Source: Taibaiella soli (GTDB taxonomy: Bacteria; Bacteroidota; Bacteroidia; Chitinophagales; Chitinophagaceae). Taken from it: DNA of 64,000 nucleotides. Below are positions 17,089-26,960 of the stretch, piece by piece; the first letter of the stretch is position 1, and every line of letters begins with the position of its first letter. A model generated the notes under the pieces. The model did no database searches. It was not told the origin of the DNA and saw only the letters and a list, made by a program, of their open reading frames with translations. The stretch covers positions 1-64,000 of the forward strand of contig NZ_QKTW01000025.1 of NCBI RefSeq assembly GCF_003236175.1, written 5' to 3'. The position numbers and the translations under genes were made by a program.

Positions 17089-20000
17089 ATGAGATTTACT
17101 TTTACCAATTCGTTTTCCCGCCGGCTGCTACGGCGCACAGGAGCACCCAACTTCTGGACACAATCCCTTACAATGATCCTACTGTTGCTTGCGGTCGTCA
17201 GTACACCCCGTAAAGCTTCCGCCTATTGTACTACAGGCCTCGGTGGTGCCAGTTATGCAGACATTGACAGCGTCTCTATTGTGGGTACAACGTTGGCCAA
17301 CTACTCACCGGGCTATGCAAGCAGTTTTTACACTGCTTATCCAGCCTCAGGCAATACCACAGCGACTTTACTTCCTGGTTCCACTTATACCTTGTACGCA
17401 TCTTTTAATGGTTCTCCAAACACCGCCATCGCGTCCCTTTGGATCGACTATAACCAGAATGGCACGTTTGAAGCCAGCGAATGGGTACAGATCTGTACCA
17501 ATGCTGCAACAGCAACCGTATCGTTTACCGTACCTGCCACAGCATCTATCGGCACCACAGGCATGCGCGTGCGCAGTCGTGGCAACGGCAATACAAACGG
17601 CTCAGGTGATGCTTGCAGCAGCTTCGGCTCAGGCGAAACAGAAGATTATACTATTACAATTGCGTCCCCTACCCCATGCAGCGGCGCACCTACAGCGGGT
17701 ACCGCCAGCGCAACGGTAGACAGCGCCTGTCTCGGCATTCCGTTCAACGTATCGCTTAGCGGCGCAACGATCGCGGGTAATGTTACCTATCAGTGGTTTA
17801 GTTCACCGCACGGAACAAACACATTTGCAGCCATCACCGGTGCTACCAACACCAGTTATACAGTTGCCAACCAAACTGCAGGCACCGATTACCGCTGTAA
17901 AGTAAAATGTAACAATACGAACGATAGTGTGTTGTCCAACATAGTTTGGGTAGGGCAAAATTCACCATCACAGTGTTATTGTACACCTACAGCAGGCGCC
18001 AGCAGCACCTCCTACTATTTCAACAATATCACCACTACCGGCGGCGTTACCAATATGAGCTATACAGCGACTTCTTTCGTGGGGTACAATGACCGTTATA
18101 ATACTATTTCATTTTCGCAGAATGCAGGTTCGCCGGTAAATATTTCACTTGGCGTAGCCGGCGGCGGTACTTACTTTTATTACTGCTGGGTAGACTGGAA
18201 CCAGAACGGATCATTTGCAGACCCCGGCGAAACAATCTTCGCAACTACAACGTATACGTCCTCACCGTTCACCAGCACTATTCCTATTGCATTAACGCAA
18301 CCCGGCGGCAACTACCGCATGCGCATCGCACAGAGCTACATCGGCGCTGTACCGCCTTGTGGACCGGCTCCTTACGGAAACTATGTGGATGTAAAATTAA
18401 CTGTGATACCATTGCCACCTTGTACGGGCATGCCTACAGCGGGCACAGCTTCCGCCTCAGTTGACAGCGCCTGTGTCAATGTGCCGTTCAACCTGACGCT
18501 TACCGGTATGACGACAGCAGGCGGCATCACTTATCAATGGTCCAGCAGCCCGCACGGTGCAAATACATACGCCAATATCAGCGGTGCATCAACAGTCATT
18601 TATACAGTTGCCAACCAAACTGCATCTACAGATTACCGTTGTGTAATAAAATGCACCAATACTGGCGACAGCATCATATCAAACATTGTCTGGGTAGGAC
18701 AGAATACTCCTTCACAATGCTATTGTATACCGACAGGTGGCAGCAGTAGTACTTCTTTCTACCTTAATAATATCACCACTACCGGTGCGATGGCAAATAT
18801 GTCTTACACGGCTGGTGCTTATCAGGCATATGATGACAAGTACAATGCCATTTCATTCTCGCAGATTGCAGGTCAGAATGTAAACGTATCGCTGGGTGTA
18901 GCCGGTGGCAGCACTTACTATTATTACTGTTGGGTGGATTGGAATCAGAACGGTTCATTTGCAGATCCGGGTGAAACCATATTCGCGACCAGCTCCTATA
19001 TGTCGACGCCATATACGGATGTTATCCCGATCAATGCGAATCAGGCTGGCGGCAACTATCGTGTACGTTTTGCCCAGAGCTATATCGGTACCATTCCTAT
19101 TTGCGGACCGGCTCCTTACGGAAATTATGTGGATGTAAAACTGACGGTCATTCCATTGACACCTTGTAATCAACCGGTGGCAGGAACCGTCACTCCCGTT
19201 ACTCCTTGTGCCAACAACGATTTCAACCTGTCTGTAACAGGCAACGCGTTGGCTGCTGGTATCACTTATCAATGGCAGCAAAGCGCCAACGGCACCAGCG
19301 GCTGGACAAGCGCGGGTATTACCAATGCCACACAGATTCCGGCTACGGCAAATATTTCGCAGCCTACTTATTTCCGCATGATTGCGACTTGTAACAATAC
19401 AAACCTGTCTGACACCACAGCTGCTTACACTGTACAGCTGGCGCCATTCTACTTCTGTTATTGCAACTCAGCTGCAGCCACCAATTACGATGATGACATT
19501 GGTAATGTAACGGTGATCTCACAACCAGCTAATGACACGTTACTCAATAACGGTATTGCCAGTCCACTGGTACCAAATGCCACTTCCATCAATACATACA
19601 CCGATTTCAGACAATCAGTGGCGCCGGTTCCGCTGTTCCGCGACAGCACCTACTATTTAAGTGTTACACAGATCGACCAATCTTACTTCTATGCTTGTAC
19701 CGCAGTGGCATTTATCGATTACAACCGCGATGGTATTTTCCAGACAAGTGAAAATGTCTTCCAGCAAGTAACAGCCGCGACAACGCAAATGGTGAGCGCA
19801 ACGTTTACGGTTCCCGATACAGCGCAGATCGGCATTACAGGCTTACGAGTGATTCTTTCGGAGCAAACCAGCGGATCAATCAATCCATGTGGTACCAACA
19901 CCTATTCTTATGGAGAAACAGAGGATTATTTAGCCAACATCAACATGCCGCCTTGTGATGGTCCTGCAAATCCGGGTATCGCATGGTGCACAGACACTGC

Positions 20001-21033
20001 AATGTGTACAGATTACACGTTCCAGCTGACGGATACCACTCATGAACGCTTCAAATCCGGTCTGACCTGGGTTTGGCAACAAACAACCAACAACGGCAGC
20101 AGCTGGACAGATATACCAAACAGCACAGGACAAGACACGCTCTCACTTGTTTTCACGGCGCAATCTTCTTACCGTCTGAAAATGTCCTGCAGTAATACAA
20201 ATGATGTCACTTATTCCAACGCTGTATCCATAAACATTAAACCGCCGTATAAATGTTATTGTTATAGCACAGCAAACGGTGGTGCAGCAGATACATCAGA
20301 CATCAGCTCTTTCTCTATCGGCGATTTTGTGGTGACTACAGGCGGCCCGCACATTATGAATCCGCAGGCCACACGCGGTCGTACTGATTATACAGATCTC
20401 GGTCCGATAGAATTGTATTCAGACTCCACGTATCCGCTGAGCTTCTATCACACGCTGCGTGGCACAGTAGACGCTGATGCACGAGTGACGATGTTTATGG
20501 ATTTCAACAACAACCTGGTTTATGATATTCCGGCAGAAAGAATTACCCTGTCAAATGATGTCAGCACACCGGGCAACTGGTATCTGATTGATAGTGTCAC
20601 GATTCCGGAGGCAATCATCCCTGACGTACCGACAGGTATGCGTATTATCATCAACAACAATGTTGGTCCGAATACGCCATCAGACGATGCCTGCGGTCCT
20701 TATACTTCAGGAGAGACAGAAGATTATACCGTTATCTTCCGGAAAGCGAATCCACTTTCGGCGGGCAATATCATCAACATGAAAGATCTGATGATTTACC
20801 CGAATCCGACAACCGGCAAATTTGCAATTAGTTTCAGCGCAGCAAGCATTTTACATAATCTACAGATCCGTGTGACGAACGTTACAGGCCAGCAGATCAT
20901 TATGCGCAGCTATGGTGACAACATCAAACAATTCCACGAAGAGCTGGATATGACAGAACAAGCAAAAGGCGTATACTTTGTCGAATTCACAGCTGACGGC
21001 CAGAAACTGGTGCGTAAGCTTGTGGTGAGGTAG
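17089..21033 (+). CDS. Large GEVED/Ig-like adhesin with T9SS type A sorting domain
   Basis: A 1314-aa secreted protein. It has an extended N-terminal basic region and a hydrophobic signal core (M-I-L-L-L-L-A-V-V at about 29-37, cleavage near K-A-S-A-Y). At least four GEVED-type modules are marked by W-x-D-(W/Y)-N-Q-N-G-x-F and G-E-T-E-D-Y (for example near 180, 1000 and 1230), alternating with Ig-like domains carrying paired cysteines. Two Ig+GEVED units are near-duplicates offset by 744 bp. The C-terminus shows M-I-Y-P-N-P-T-T-G-K and ends R-K-L-V-V-R, the T9SS type A signal. Likely a surface-exposed adhesin or matrix protein. Confidence 0.93.
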   Translation: MRFTFTNSFSRRLLRRTGAPNFWTQSLTMILLLLAVVSTPRKASAYCTTGLGGASYADIDSVSIVGTTLANYSPGYASSFYTAYPASGNTTATLLPGSTYTLYASFNGSPNTAIASLWIDYNQNGTFEASEWVQICTNAATATVSFTVPATASIGTTGMRVRSRGNGNTNGSGDACSSFGSGETEDYTITIASPTPCSGAPTAGTASATVDSACLGIPFNVSLSGATIAGNVTYQWFSSPHGTNTFAAITGATNTSYTVANQTAGTDYRCKVKCNNTNDSVLSNIVWVGQNSPSQCYCTPTAGASSTSYYFNNITTTGGVTNMSYTATSFVGYNDRYNTISFSQNAGSPVNISLGVAGGGTYFYYCWVDWNQNGSFADPGETIFATTTYTSSPFTSTIPIALTQPGGNYRMRIAQSYIGAVPPCGPAPYGNYVDVKLTVIPLPPCTGMPTAGTASASVDSACVNVPFNLTLTGMTTAGGITYQWSSSPHGANTYANISGASTVIYTVANQTASTDYRCVIKCTNTGDSIISNIVWVGQNTPSQCYCIPTGGSSSTSFYLNNITTTGAMANMSYTAGAYQAYDDKYNAISFSQIAGQNVNVSLGVAGGSTYYYYCWVDWNQNGSFADPGETIFATSSYMSTPYTDVIPINANQAGGNYRVRFAQSYIGTIPICGPAPYGNYVDVKLTVIPLTPCNQPVAGTVTPVTPCANNDFNLSVTGNALAAGITYQWQQSANGTSGWTSAGITNATQIPATANISQPTYFRMIATCNNTNLSDTTAAYTVQLAPFYFCYCNSAAATNYDDDIGNVTVISQPANDTLLNNGIASPLVPNATSINTYTDFRQSVAPVPLFRDSTYYLSVTQIDQSYFYACTAVAFIDYNRDGIFQTSENVFQQVTAATTQMVSATFTVPDTAQIGITGLRVILSEQTSGSINPCGTNTYSYGETEDYLANINMPPCDGPANPGIAWCTDTAMCTDYTFQLTDTTHERFKSGLTWVWQQTTNNGSSWTDIPNSTGQDTLSLVFTAQSSYRLKMSCSNTNDVTYSNAVSINIKPPYKCYCYSTANGGAADTSDISSFSIGDFVVTTGGPHIMNPQATRGRTDYTDLGPIELYSDSTYPLSFYHTLRGTVDADARVTMFMDFNNNLVYDIPAERITLSNDVSTPGNWYLIDSVTIPEAIIPDVPTGMRIIINNNVGPNTPSDDACGPYTSGETEDYTVIFRKANPLSAGNIINMKDLMIYPNPTTGKFAISFSAASILHNLQIRVTNVTGQQIIMRSYGDNIKQFHEELDMTEQAKGVYFVEFTADGQKLVRKLVVR

Positions 21034-21060
21034 ACTTCAGGTTTTTATATTTTTAAGTTG

Positions 21061-21097
21061 AAGAATCCCTGGTCGTTCCCGGCCGGGGATTCTTTTT
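21061..21097 (+). terminator. Rho-independent terminator of the GEVED gene
   Basis: AGAATCCC pairs with GGGATTCT and is followed by a T5 run, 28 bp after the stop codon. Confidence 0.8.
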
Positions 21098-21256
21098 GCT
21101 ATTTGAGTTGATAATTCGTTATCGAAGGTTGACTGGTAACGTAAGGAAATGATTGTATAAAACCAGCATGGGAAACACAACTAAAAGCCTTTGGCGTTAG
21201 CGTTAAAGCTTAAAACATGCAGACGAAATTCTGATTTTCAACTTAAAAACAAAAAA

Positions 21257-21280
21257 GCCCGGAGATAGACATCTCCGGGC
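21257..21280 (-). terminator. Terminator-like hairpin 1 of an array
   Basis: A perfect 10-bp stem, GCCCGGAGAT/ATCTCCGGGC, with loop AGAC. On the minus strand it is followed by a T6 run, the arrangement of an intrinsic terminator, yet no recognisable gene lies upstream on that strand. Confidence 0.7.
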
Positions 21281-21400
21281 ATACTGATCTATGATACCTC
21301 AAGTAGTAAGGTGCACAATTTTCTTACTTTTTTTCTGTAATAAAATTCTCCTCAGATAAACATTGCAAAAAAGAAAAAGCTAGTACCGTACGACGAAAAA

Positions 21401-21426
21401 CGCCCGGAGATAAACATCTCCAGGCG
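21401..21426 (-). terminator. Terminator-like hairpin 2 of an array
   Basis: CGCCCGGAGAT pairs with ATCTCCAGGCG (one mismatch), loop AAAC, T-run on the minus-strand side. Same core sequence as hairpin 1. Confidence 0.65.
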
Positions 21427-21458
21427 TGTTAATATCACTATGTAATTTGACCCAAAAA

Positions 21459-21478
21459 CTGAAGATAGAAATCTTCAG
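21459..21478 (-). terminator. Terminator-like hairpin 3 of an array
   Basis: CTGAAGAT pairs with ATCTTCAG, loop AGAA. Relative to hairpins 1 and 2 the stem carries a compensating G-to-A / C-to-T pair change. A T5 run follows on the minus strand. Confidence 0.6.
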
Positions 21479-21601
21479 CTGCTCAATTGAGCACTATCGA
21501 TACCACTTGATAATGCATCACAATATTCATCGATTTTTTTACGCAGAAATTCACCTGGGATAATTATTACGAAAAGGTAATAGTGCAGCAGATTAAAAAA
21601 A

Positions 21602-21623
21602 CCCAGAGATAGAAATCTCCGGG
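21602..21623 (-). terminator. Terminator-like hairpin 4 of an array
   Basis: CCCAGAGAT pairs with ATCTCCGGG (one A-C mismatch), loop AGAA, T-run on the minus strand. A decayed fifth relative with only its left arm intact lies at 21728-21750. The rest of 21034-22445 shows no gene. Confidence 0.6.
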
Positions 21624-22445
21624 CCTTACATTGTTAATCCATATTTCAAAGTAGTGGTAATATTCCGACATTTTTATTTTGCTATACTTCCCTTCAGTTA
21701 ATTAGAACAAGGAAAAAAACAAAAAAACGGAGATAAACACCACAGATCTCTTATTCTTTAATCATACCATCGAAAGCTTTGCAATGACGCTACCTTTTTT
21801 CTAGAACAAAGCATTGAAACATCAGATGAATTCGAAGGCACTATCCGTAAATAACCCATCAAAATATATTTTTAGGCAATACTGAAAACAAAAAGCAAGA
21901 ATCTCTGCATTCGAAATGTAGACCACTGATGTAAATCCAGATAATTTAATAAAGAACGATGCCTTATTAAACCATAAACAAAAATGAAAGTCAAAAGCAA
22001 TTCCGCCTGGCAACTATAGGCAAACAGCTCCCTCATTTTGCAGCAACTAACCGACTGCATTTCTTCAACCCGCGTTCAAATCCCGCTGCTGTGAGAACTA
22101 ATATTTTATCAAATATTATTTGTAAATATAATTTGCCGCAAATTCATGCTTTCTAAAAAAATCATCTGATGTATTCGCCACAGAATGGCTTCCTTATTGG
22201 ATTTTCTAATTTTTACACAACTTACCCAAGGGTAATTTTTAGGGATTAAAATTTGGCAATATTGGGAAACTACTATTTTTTTAATCAAAAATTAACATCT
22301 TAGTGCATGAAGAATTATTACAACCAACAATGACCAGGTAAATACAGCATCCGCATTCAAGCGAGAAAAAGTTAACCGAACAACCCACCTTGACCTATCA
22401 GCCCGCCCAATAAAGAAATGTTCATCCCATACAAAAAACACCTTA

Positions 22446-23081
22446 ATGCTAAAAATTCAAGAACGGATAACAGAGTTTATCAAAAACTCTAACATCGATC
22501 TGAAAAGTAACCCGACAATAGACATTATAAAGATGATCATCGACACCGTTAATGGAGAAGAAGATGAATGCTTATGGTCTAAATTCGTAACAAGACGTTT
22601 CAGCAAGTGGGAAATAATCAAACATTACGACCGCATCGAGCGTTATTTAAACGTCATTGTAAAAGGCGCGGTAGGCACATTTGCCCGTGGCCCAAAGGAA
22701 GATATCTGCATTAATCTCACCTTCGAGAATGAGACCGTTACCGATTACCTTTCTGTATTACAACAAAAACCAACACCAATAAAAACAGTAGCACTCGAAG
22801 ACTGCGAAGTGCTTTCCATATCACACAACGAACTGTACAAAGCCTATGAATCGAATCCTTACAATTTATACATCCCGAAGACGGGCGTTGAAATAATGTA
22901 CATCAAAAAATACACGGAGCAGATCGATTGCCTGACGCTTTCTCCGGAACAACGTTATGAACGATTGATGGAGCTGCGTCCGCATATTCTGGAACGTGTA
23001 CCATTTAAGATTATTGCTTCTTATTTAAAGCTCACGCCACAAAGTTTCAGCAGAATGAAGAGGCGCTATGAGATGAAATGA
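22446..23081 (+). CDS. Crp/Fnr-type transcriptional regulator
   Basis: A 211-aa protein with the layout of Bacteroidota Crp/Fnr regulators: an N-terminal cyclic-nucleotide-binding-like beta domain (about 40-145, for example Y-L-N-V-I-V-K-G-A-V), a dimer helix (about 145-170), then a short C-terminal helix-turn-helix, I-I-A-S-Y-L-K-L-T-P-Q-S-F-S-R-M-K-R, at about 188-205. The canonical cAMP-binding residues are not obvious, so the ligand is unknown. Preceded by more than 1 kb without genes and followed by a strong terminator. ATG start, normal length. Confidence 0.85.
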   Translation: MLKIQERITEFIKNSNIDLKSNPTIDIIKMIIDTVNGEEDECLWSKFVTRRFSKWEIIKHYDRIERYLNVIVKGAVGTFARGPKEDICINLTFENETVTDYLSVLQQKPTPIKTVALEDCEVLSISHNELYKAYESNPYNLYIPKTGVEIMYIKKYTEQIDCLTLSPEQRYERLMELRPHILERVPFKIIASYLKLTPQSFSRMKRRYEMK

Positions 23082-23107
23082 ACGTCTACCAATACTATCG
23101 AATAAAA

Positions 23108-23144
23108 ACAACAAAGCCGGAGTGTGATACTCCGGCTTTGTTGT
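23108..23144. terminator. Strong bidirectional terminator
   Basis: A 16-bp perfect stem, ACAACAAAGCCGGAGT with its complement, and a 5-nt loop GTGAT. It lies between the convergent Crp-like gene and the T9SS gene ending at 23172. Confidence 0.85.
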
Positions 23145-23171
23145 TACTACATCGACATTGAAGGCAATATC

Positions 23172-24110
23172 TCACAATTTGACGAATCTTTTAGATACCA
23201 TACTACCACCAGAACCAACTACTATTATATACGTCGCTGGAGATAAGTCTGAAGTATTAATATTTACATTACGATTAAAAATCCCTCTTTCGATACGACT
23301 ACCATTAAGCGTCCAAATTTCATATGTGCATTGTTGATCACTTTGTATTGATAATGAAAGCTCATTGCTGACAACAGAGGCAACATTCAAACCCGGAATA
23401 CTACTCAAGTTATCTACCCCCAATGAAGAGGCCCACCATGAAACATAAAAGCTATCAAGATAGCTTGCGCCTCCATTTCCGGAAAGAATCAATTTGACAG
23501 GCTCATTTGAATACGTATAAAAATCATTGCTTCCTGTGTAAAAAGTTCCATTTCTTACAAAGATCGGGGCGGCCAACCCGTCACTACCCAAATCAAATAG
23601 AGATATACTGCAAACATTCCCGTTGATGCTGACGTTTCCCTCAAGCTTGTACCAATTTCCATCAACAAGCGTGCCTCCATTGACGAAAGTGTAAGAACAC
23701 GAGCCAGACGGACTGGCTATCGTTATAAGTTCCCGTTCTGCTGATATGCTTATGTAGCCCGTATGATTACACTGCATAATCTTCAATTCCACCGACGGAC
23801 CATTTCCTTTGTTTTGAAATGAATATTTATCAAATTTAAAACAGACAGACATCGTGGTAGGCAACCGAGACAAATTTCCCAATTGATTAAAAACAGCTTC
23901 GCCACCGCGAGATGAAAGTTGCACGCCTCCTCCTGTAATACCCGTACCAGGTATTTGCACCAATCCCGCACGCGTCAAGGTAAAATTATTCACAAAGTCA
24001 TTATCTGTTGCTGAGGTATAATTATCGAAGTTTATTGAACTCGATTGCATCTGCGCTTTAACAGAGAAAAAAAAGGAGCCGGCTAATAAAATCAGTAAAA
24101 GTCTTTTCAT
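23172..24110 (-). CDS. Secreted T9SS type A protein
   Basis: A 312-aa secreted protein. The signal peptide M-K-R-L-L-L-I-L-L-A-G-S-F-F-F-S-V-K-A begins at the ATG at 24110; the in-frame upstream extension is not signal-like. The middle has a beta-sandwich, lectin/laminin-G-like appearance (S-V-C-F-K-F-D-K-Y, then W-Y-K-L-E-G). The C-terminal about 75 aa (L-S-I-Q-S-D-Q-Q-C-T-Y-E-I-W ending S-K-R-F-V-K-L) is a T9SS sorting domain. No enzyme motif seen. A candidate promoter lies at 24149-24177. Confidence 0.85.
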   Translation of the reverse strand: MKRLLLILLAGSFFFSVKAQMQSSSINFDNYTSATDNDFVNNFTLTRAGLVQIPGTGITGGGVQLSSRGGEAVFNQLGNLSRLPTTMSVCFKFDKYSFQNKGNGPSVELKIMQCNHTGYISISAERELITIASPSGSCSYTFVNGGTLVDGNWYKLEGNVSINGNVCSISLFDLGSDGLAAPIFVRNGTFYTGSNDFYTYSNEPVKLILSGNGGASYLDSFYVSWWASSLGVDNLSSIPGLNVASVVSNELSLSIQSDQQCTYEIWTLNGSRIERGIFNRNVNINTSDLSPATYIIVVGSGGSMVSKRFVKL

Positions 24111-24148
24111 GAATAGGTGATAAAGTCTCGATAGCGCCGCCAAAATAC

Positions 24149-24177
24149 CAAAATTATTCGGCAGTCTCTATTTCAAA
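24149..24177 (-). promoter_or_regulatory. Candidate promoter (TTTG-N17-TAATTTTG)
   Basis: On the minus strand TTTG (24177-24174), 17 nt, then TAATTTTG (24156-24149) matches the Bacteroidota -33/-7 pattern. It lies about 40 nt before the ATG of the T9SS protein. Confidence 0.4.
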
Positions 24178-24196
24178 TTTAGACGACGAGTACGAT

Positions 24197-24661
24197 TCAC
24201 TTCGGCACACCATGAAAATACCGCACTATCTCGTGCATTTTCTTTCTGCTGATGTTGCACAATTCTTCCTGCTCAAAAATTAATTTGCCTGACAGATAAA
24301 TATTCAACCGGTAAAAATTGCATTCATCTACTATTGTTTCCACCTCAAAACGCAAGTCTCTCACCGGAACGACTATATCCATAAAGGCTGCGTCCTTTTT
24401 TAAAAGTCTCAGGTGGCAGGTGGCATTTTCCTCGTCTACATCAATTGTATCAATCCAGTTCACCTCATATTCATGCCTGTCTACTATTCCAAAAAGAAAA
24501 AGAAACAAACCCGTGGCAAAACACACAATCAACACACCTGTCGCATCTGACGATACAGACAAAAGTACCAATGTAGACGCCATCAGCGCATCAGCCCAAT
24601 AATAAACTCTCGGATATAAAAACCGGTCGGTAAAACTGATGTGGTCGTTTATTAGTTCCAT
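24197..24661 (-). CDS. Hypothetical membrane protein
   Basis: A 154-aa protein with two adjacent hydrophobic helices at about 20-60 (Y-Y-W-A-D-A-L-M-A-S-T-L-V-L-L and V-L-I-V-C-F-A-T-G-L-F-L-F) followed by a soluble C-terminal part of beta and alpha character. The ATG at 24661 is preferred over a TTG 9 bp upstream. No domain recognised. Lies upstream of the T9SS gene on the same strand but 86 bp apart, so co-transcription is uncertain. Confidence 0.65.
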   Translation of the reverse strand: MELINDHISFTDRFLYPRVYYWADALMASTLVLLSVSSDATGVLIVCFATGLFLFLFGIVDRHEYEVNWIDTIDVDEENATCHLRLLKKDAAFMDIVVPVRDLRFEVETIVDECNFYRLNIYLSGKLIFEQEELCNISRKKMHEIVRYFHGVPK

Positions 24662-24772
24662 AAAAAACAATTTATAGCCTGGTATGGCTTCCTAAACATA
24701 CCAGCGGAACTAATATAACAGAAATATTACATTTTAAAAATAACAACAATATGTTACCCTCGCCATTCAATC

Positions 24773-26002
24773 CTATTTTCCGTAGATATAGTAAAACGTG
24801 AAACGGTAAACCAGATCATAATCATTGTTGGCTGCGCCATAATCTTTAGGACCGGCGTTTTTGTAACTATTGTACCAGATATTGGGCATCAGGTGTACAT
24901 TTTTCACCGGCGTAAAATCGATGCCCGCAGTGATGAATTGTTCCTTTGTATTCGGGTCATACTGAGCCGTCAAAGGAGTATATTCTTTGTATTTACTGTT
25001 ATCAATATTACCTGAAGGATTGTAGTTATCATAGCGGGCAAAGAAACCGAGCTTATCCTTGTAAATACGGCCACGCACAAACACGGAAACCGCCATAGCT
25101 TTGGTAGTGATCGTATCTTTTCCGTCGTTCAATGCGTGCGTGGCAACATTATCACCCATCAGACGATTGTAAAACGCTTCTACGCCAACTGTAAACCGGT
25201 CAGCGGAATAAGTAACAGCGCCTTTGATCATATTGCGATCATGATGAAAACCCGGATCCCAGTTTATACGGCTATAATCTGCGTATAGATCGACCAGCAG
25301 TTTTTTGTCAAGAAATTTACCGAAGACATCTCCATAAAAAGTTTTGAAAAGATCGTTTTCCGGCCTTGCACTGCTGCCGTTGCCCAACATCAGATCGTAA
25401 CCATATTCATTTTTACCTACCGTATATCTGCCCTGCAGGCTTACGCCAAGATCAAAAGAAGGTGTACGGCGGATATCAGCTACTGTGCGCTCAATAGAAC
25501 GATACCCCCACACCGTTTCAGTTGTCATCGGAAACGCAGGAGTGACTGCCTGACCAAGCACCAGATCAGTACCTTTAAAAATGCTTTTCCAGCGAAGATT
25601 CGCCAGTTTTATGTAGAGAGAAGCTTTTCCGTCTGAAAGCAGGTCACCTGTTGGAGGAAGCTGTGGCGCCGCGTTGTTGTCTTCATACGCGAGCAAAAAC
25701 TCAGCAGAAAACTTCTGACTGATATCGTAGTTATATCCGAGATAGATGCGGCGGAATTCGAATGAACCATTGTCTTTCGGCACTTTTGTGTACTGATTAT
25801 TACCACCACGGCCGCCCCCGACTGTATCCGCATGACTTTTAAACGCATAGTCGGCAAATACATAACCCCAAAGCTGCCCTTTTGCAACAAATGCTTTTTT
25901 ACCGGCTGTATCAGCTGTATTCGTTGTCTGTGCAGTCGACGCTGAAGTACTTAACAACACTATAAAGCTCGCGCTGCAAACCTGAGTAAAGAATCTTTTC
26001 AT
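24773..26002 (-). CDS. Outer-membrane porin (OprO/OprP-like)
   Basis: A 409-aa beta-barrel protein with a signal peptide (cleavage after S-T-A-Q at about 25). Alternating amphipathic strands with many aromatic residues, the E-F-R-R-I-Y-L-G-Y motif near 80, and a terminal aromatic strand (D-L-V-Y-R-F-T-F-Y-Y-I-Y-G-K) point to the phosphate-selective porin O/P-like family common in Bacteroidota. The transported anion is not deducible. Monocistronic; no regulatory site recognised. Confidence 0.85.
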   Translation of the reverse strand: MKRFFTQVCSASFIVLLSTSASTAQTTNTADTAGKKAFVAKGQLWGYVFADYAFKSHADTVGGGRGGNNQYTKVPKDNGSFEFRRIYLGYNYDISQKFSAEFLLAYEDNNAAPQLPPTGDLLSDGKASLYIKLANLRWKSIFKGTDLVLGQAVTPAFPMTTETVWGYRSIERTVADIRRTPSFDLGVSLQGRYTVGKNEYGYDLMLGNGSSARPENDLFKTFYGDVFGKFLDKKLLVDLYADYSRINWDPGFHHDRNMIKGAVTYSADRFTVGVEAFYNRLMGDNVATHALNDGKDTITTKAMAVSVFVRGRIYKDKLGFFARYDNYNPSGNIDNSKYKEYTPLTAQYDPNTKEQFITAGIDFTPVKNVHLMPNIWYNSYKNAGPKDYGAANNDYDLVYRFTFYYIYGK

Positions 26003-26216
26003 TCAGCTGAAGTATGTAAAATTACCAGACAGAAGTCGTTGCCTCAAAACGCCTGGAGCCTGTTTTTGTAAAAAAGAGTAAAACTAAACAATAGTTTTAT
26101 ATTAAATAATCGTTATCCTTAAATAATTATTGCAGAATGAAAAACCGGGATTTACAGTAAAATCCGGGATCGGAAAAATCAGAAAACGGCACAGGAGAAC
26201 CGCCCGAAAAATATAA

Positions 26217-26246
26217 ACGCCCCGCGACTTTTTTATCGCAGGGCGT
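26217..26246 (-). terminator. Intrinsic terminator of the lipoprotein gene
   Basis: On the minus strand ACGCCCTGCGA pairs with TCGCGGGGCGT (one mismatch) and a T-rich run follows, 21 bp after the stop of the gene ending at 26268. Confidence 0.75.
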
Positions 26247-26267
26247 CCTGATAAAATATAAACCTTG

Positions 26268-26741
26268 TTATTGCAGCTGTGTTACATTCGTTGACAACTG
26301 AACGCTATCCACAAATCCTGCGTGAGAAGCATGATCTGCCACCCATACATTGTTACATGTAAAAGCAGGCTTGCCATTATTCATTTTTACCGTCAGAGTC
26401 TTATTATCGTTACCAGTGCTCCAGTAACTGAACAGCGGACTAAAAGAGGTAGCGCTGATGTTTACTTCATTATCTGCAAGCTCTTTGGTACTTACAATTT
26501 TATAAACGCCATTTTGAGTCGGGTAATTTTTGAAAAAAAATGAAACAGTCGCACCCGAATTGCCGGTAAAGGAGATTGCGTCATCGTTTTTCGTACTAGT
26601 AATTGCAGCGCTGTTTCCCTGGCCGGTCAGCACCCAATTATTATCCGCTACTTCCTGGTTCGTATTGTTGCTATCGTTTTTCTTGCACGACAGAGCCGTT
26701 ACCACACACAAAGCCACAGCAATCAAAAGTTGCTTTTTCAT
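26268..26741 (-). CDS. Putative lipoprotein
   Basis: A 157-aa protein with a lipoprotein signal: M-K-K-Q-L-L-I-A-V-A-L-C-V-V then T-A-L-S-C-K-K, where the Cys at about 19 would be lipidated. A low-complexity D/S/N linker follows. The mature part is beta-rich (S-G-A-T-V-S-F-F-F-K-N-Y) without a domain I recognise. Probably anchored in the inner or outer membrane. Single gene with its own terminator. Confidence 0.8.
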   Translation of the reverse strand: MKKQLLIAVALCVVTALSCKKNDSNNTNQEVADNNWVLTGQGNSAAITSTKNDDAISFTGNSGATVSFFFKNYPTQNGVYKIVSTKELADNEVNISATSFSPLFSYWSTGNDNKTLTVKMNNGKPAFTCNNVWVADHASHAGFVDSVQLSTNVTQLQ

Positions 26742-26960
26742 TTTTTAATAATTGGAATGTTAAACTGAATACTCCCGTTTACCCGGGATCAAGCCTTAAT
26801 ACTGTCTGGGAAGGTTTCCTTAACTTATTGCGCCGCAAATTTACCGATTTACCGAAACCATTAATTCTGATTCTATTGAATCTACATTCAAATTTCATCC
26901 AAAACTGCCCGTATTCAGGCACTTTGAGTTATAAAATCCGCGGCGTTACGTTCCTTAAAA

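Noticed and set aside
22070-22095. tRNA T-loop (GTTCAAATCCC)
   Set aside because: The flanking bases do not form a T-stem and no D-arm, anticodon or acceptor stem could be built around it.
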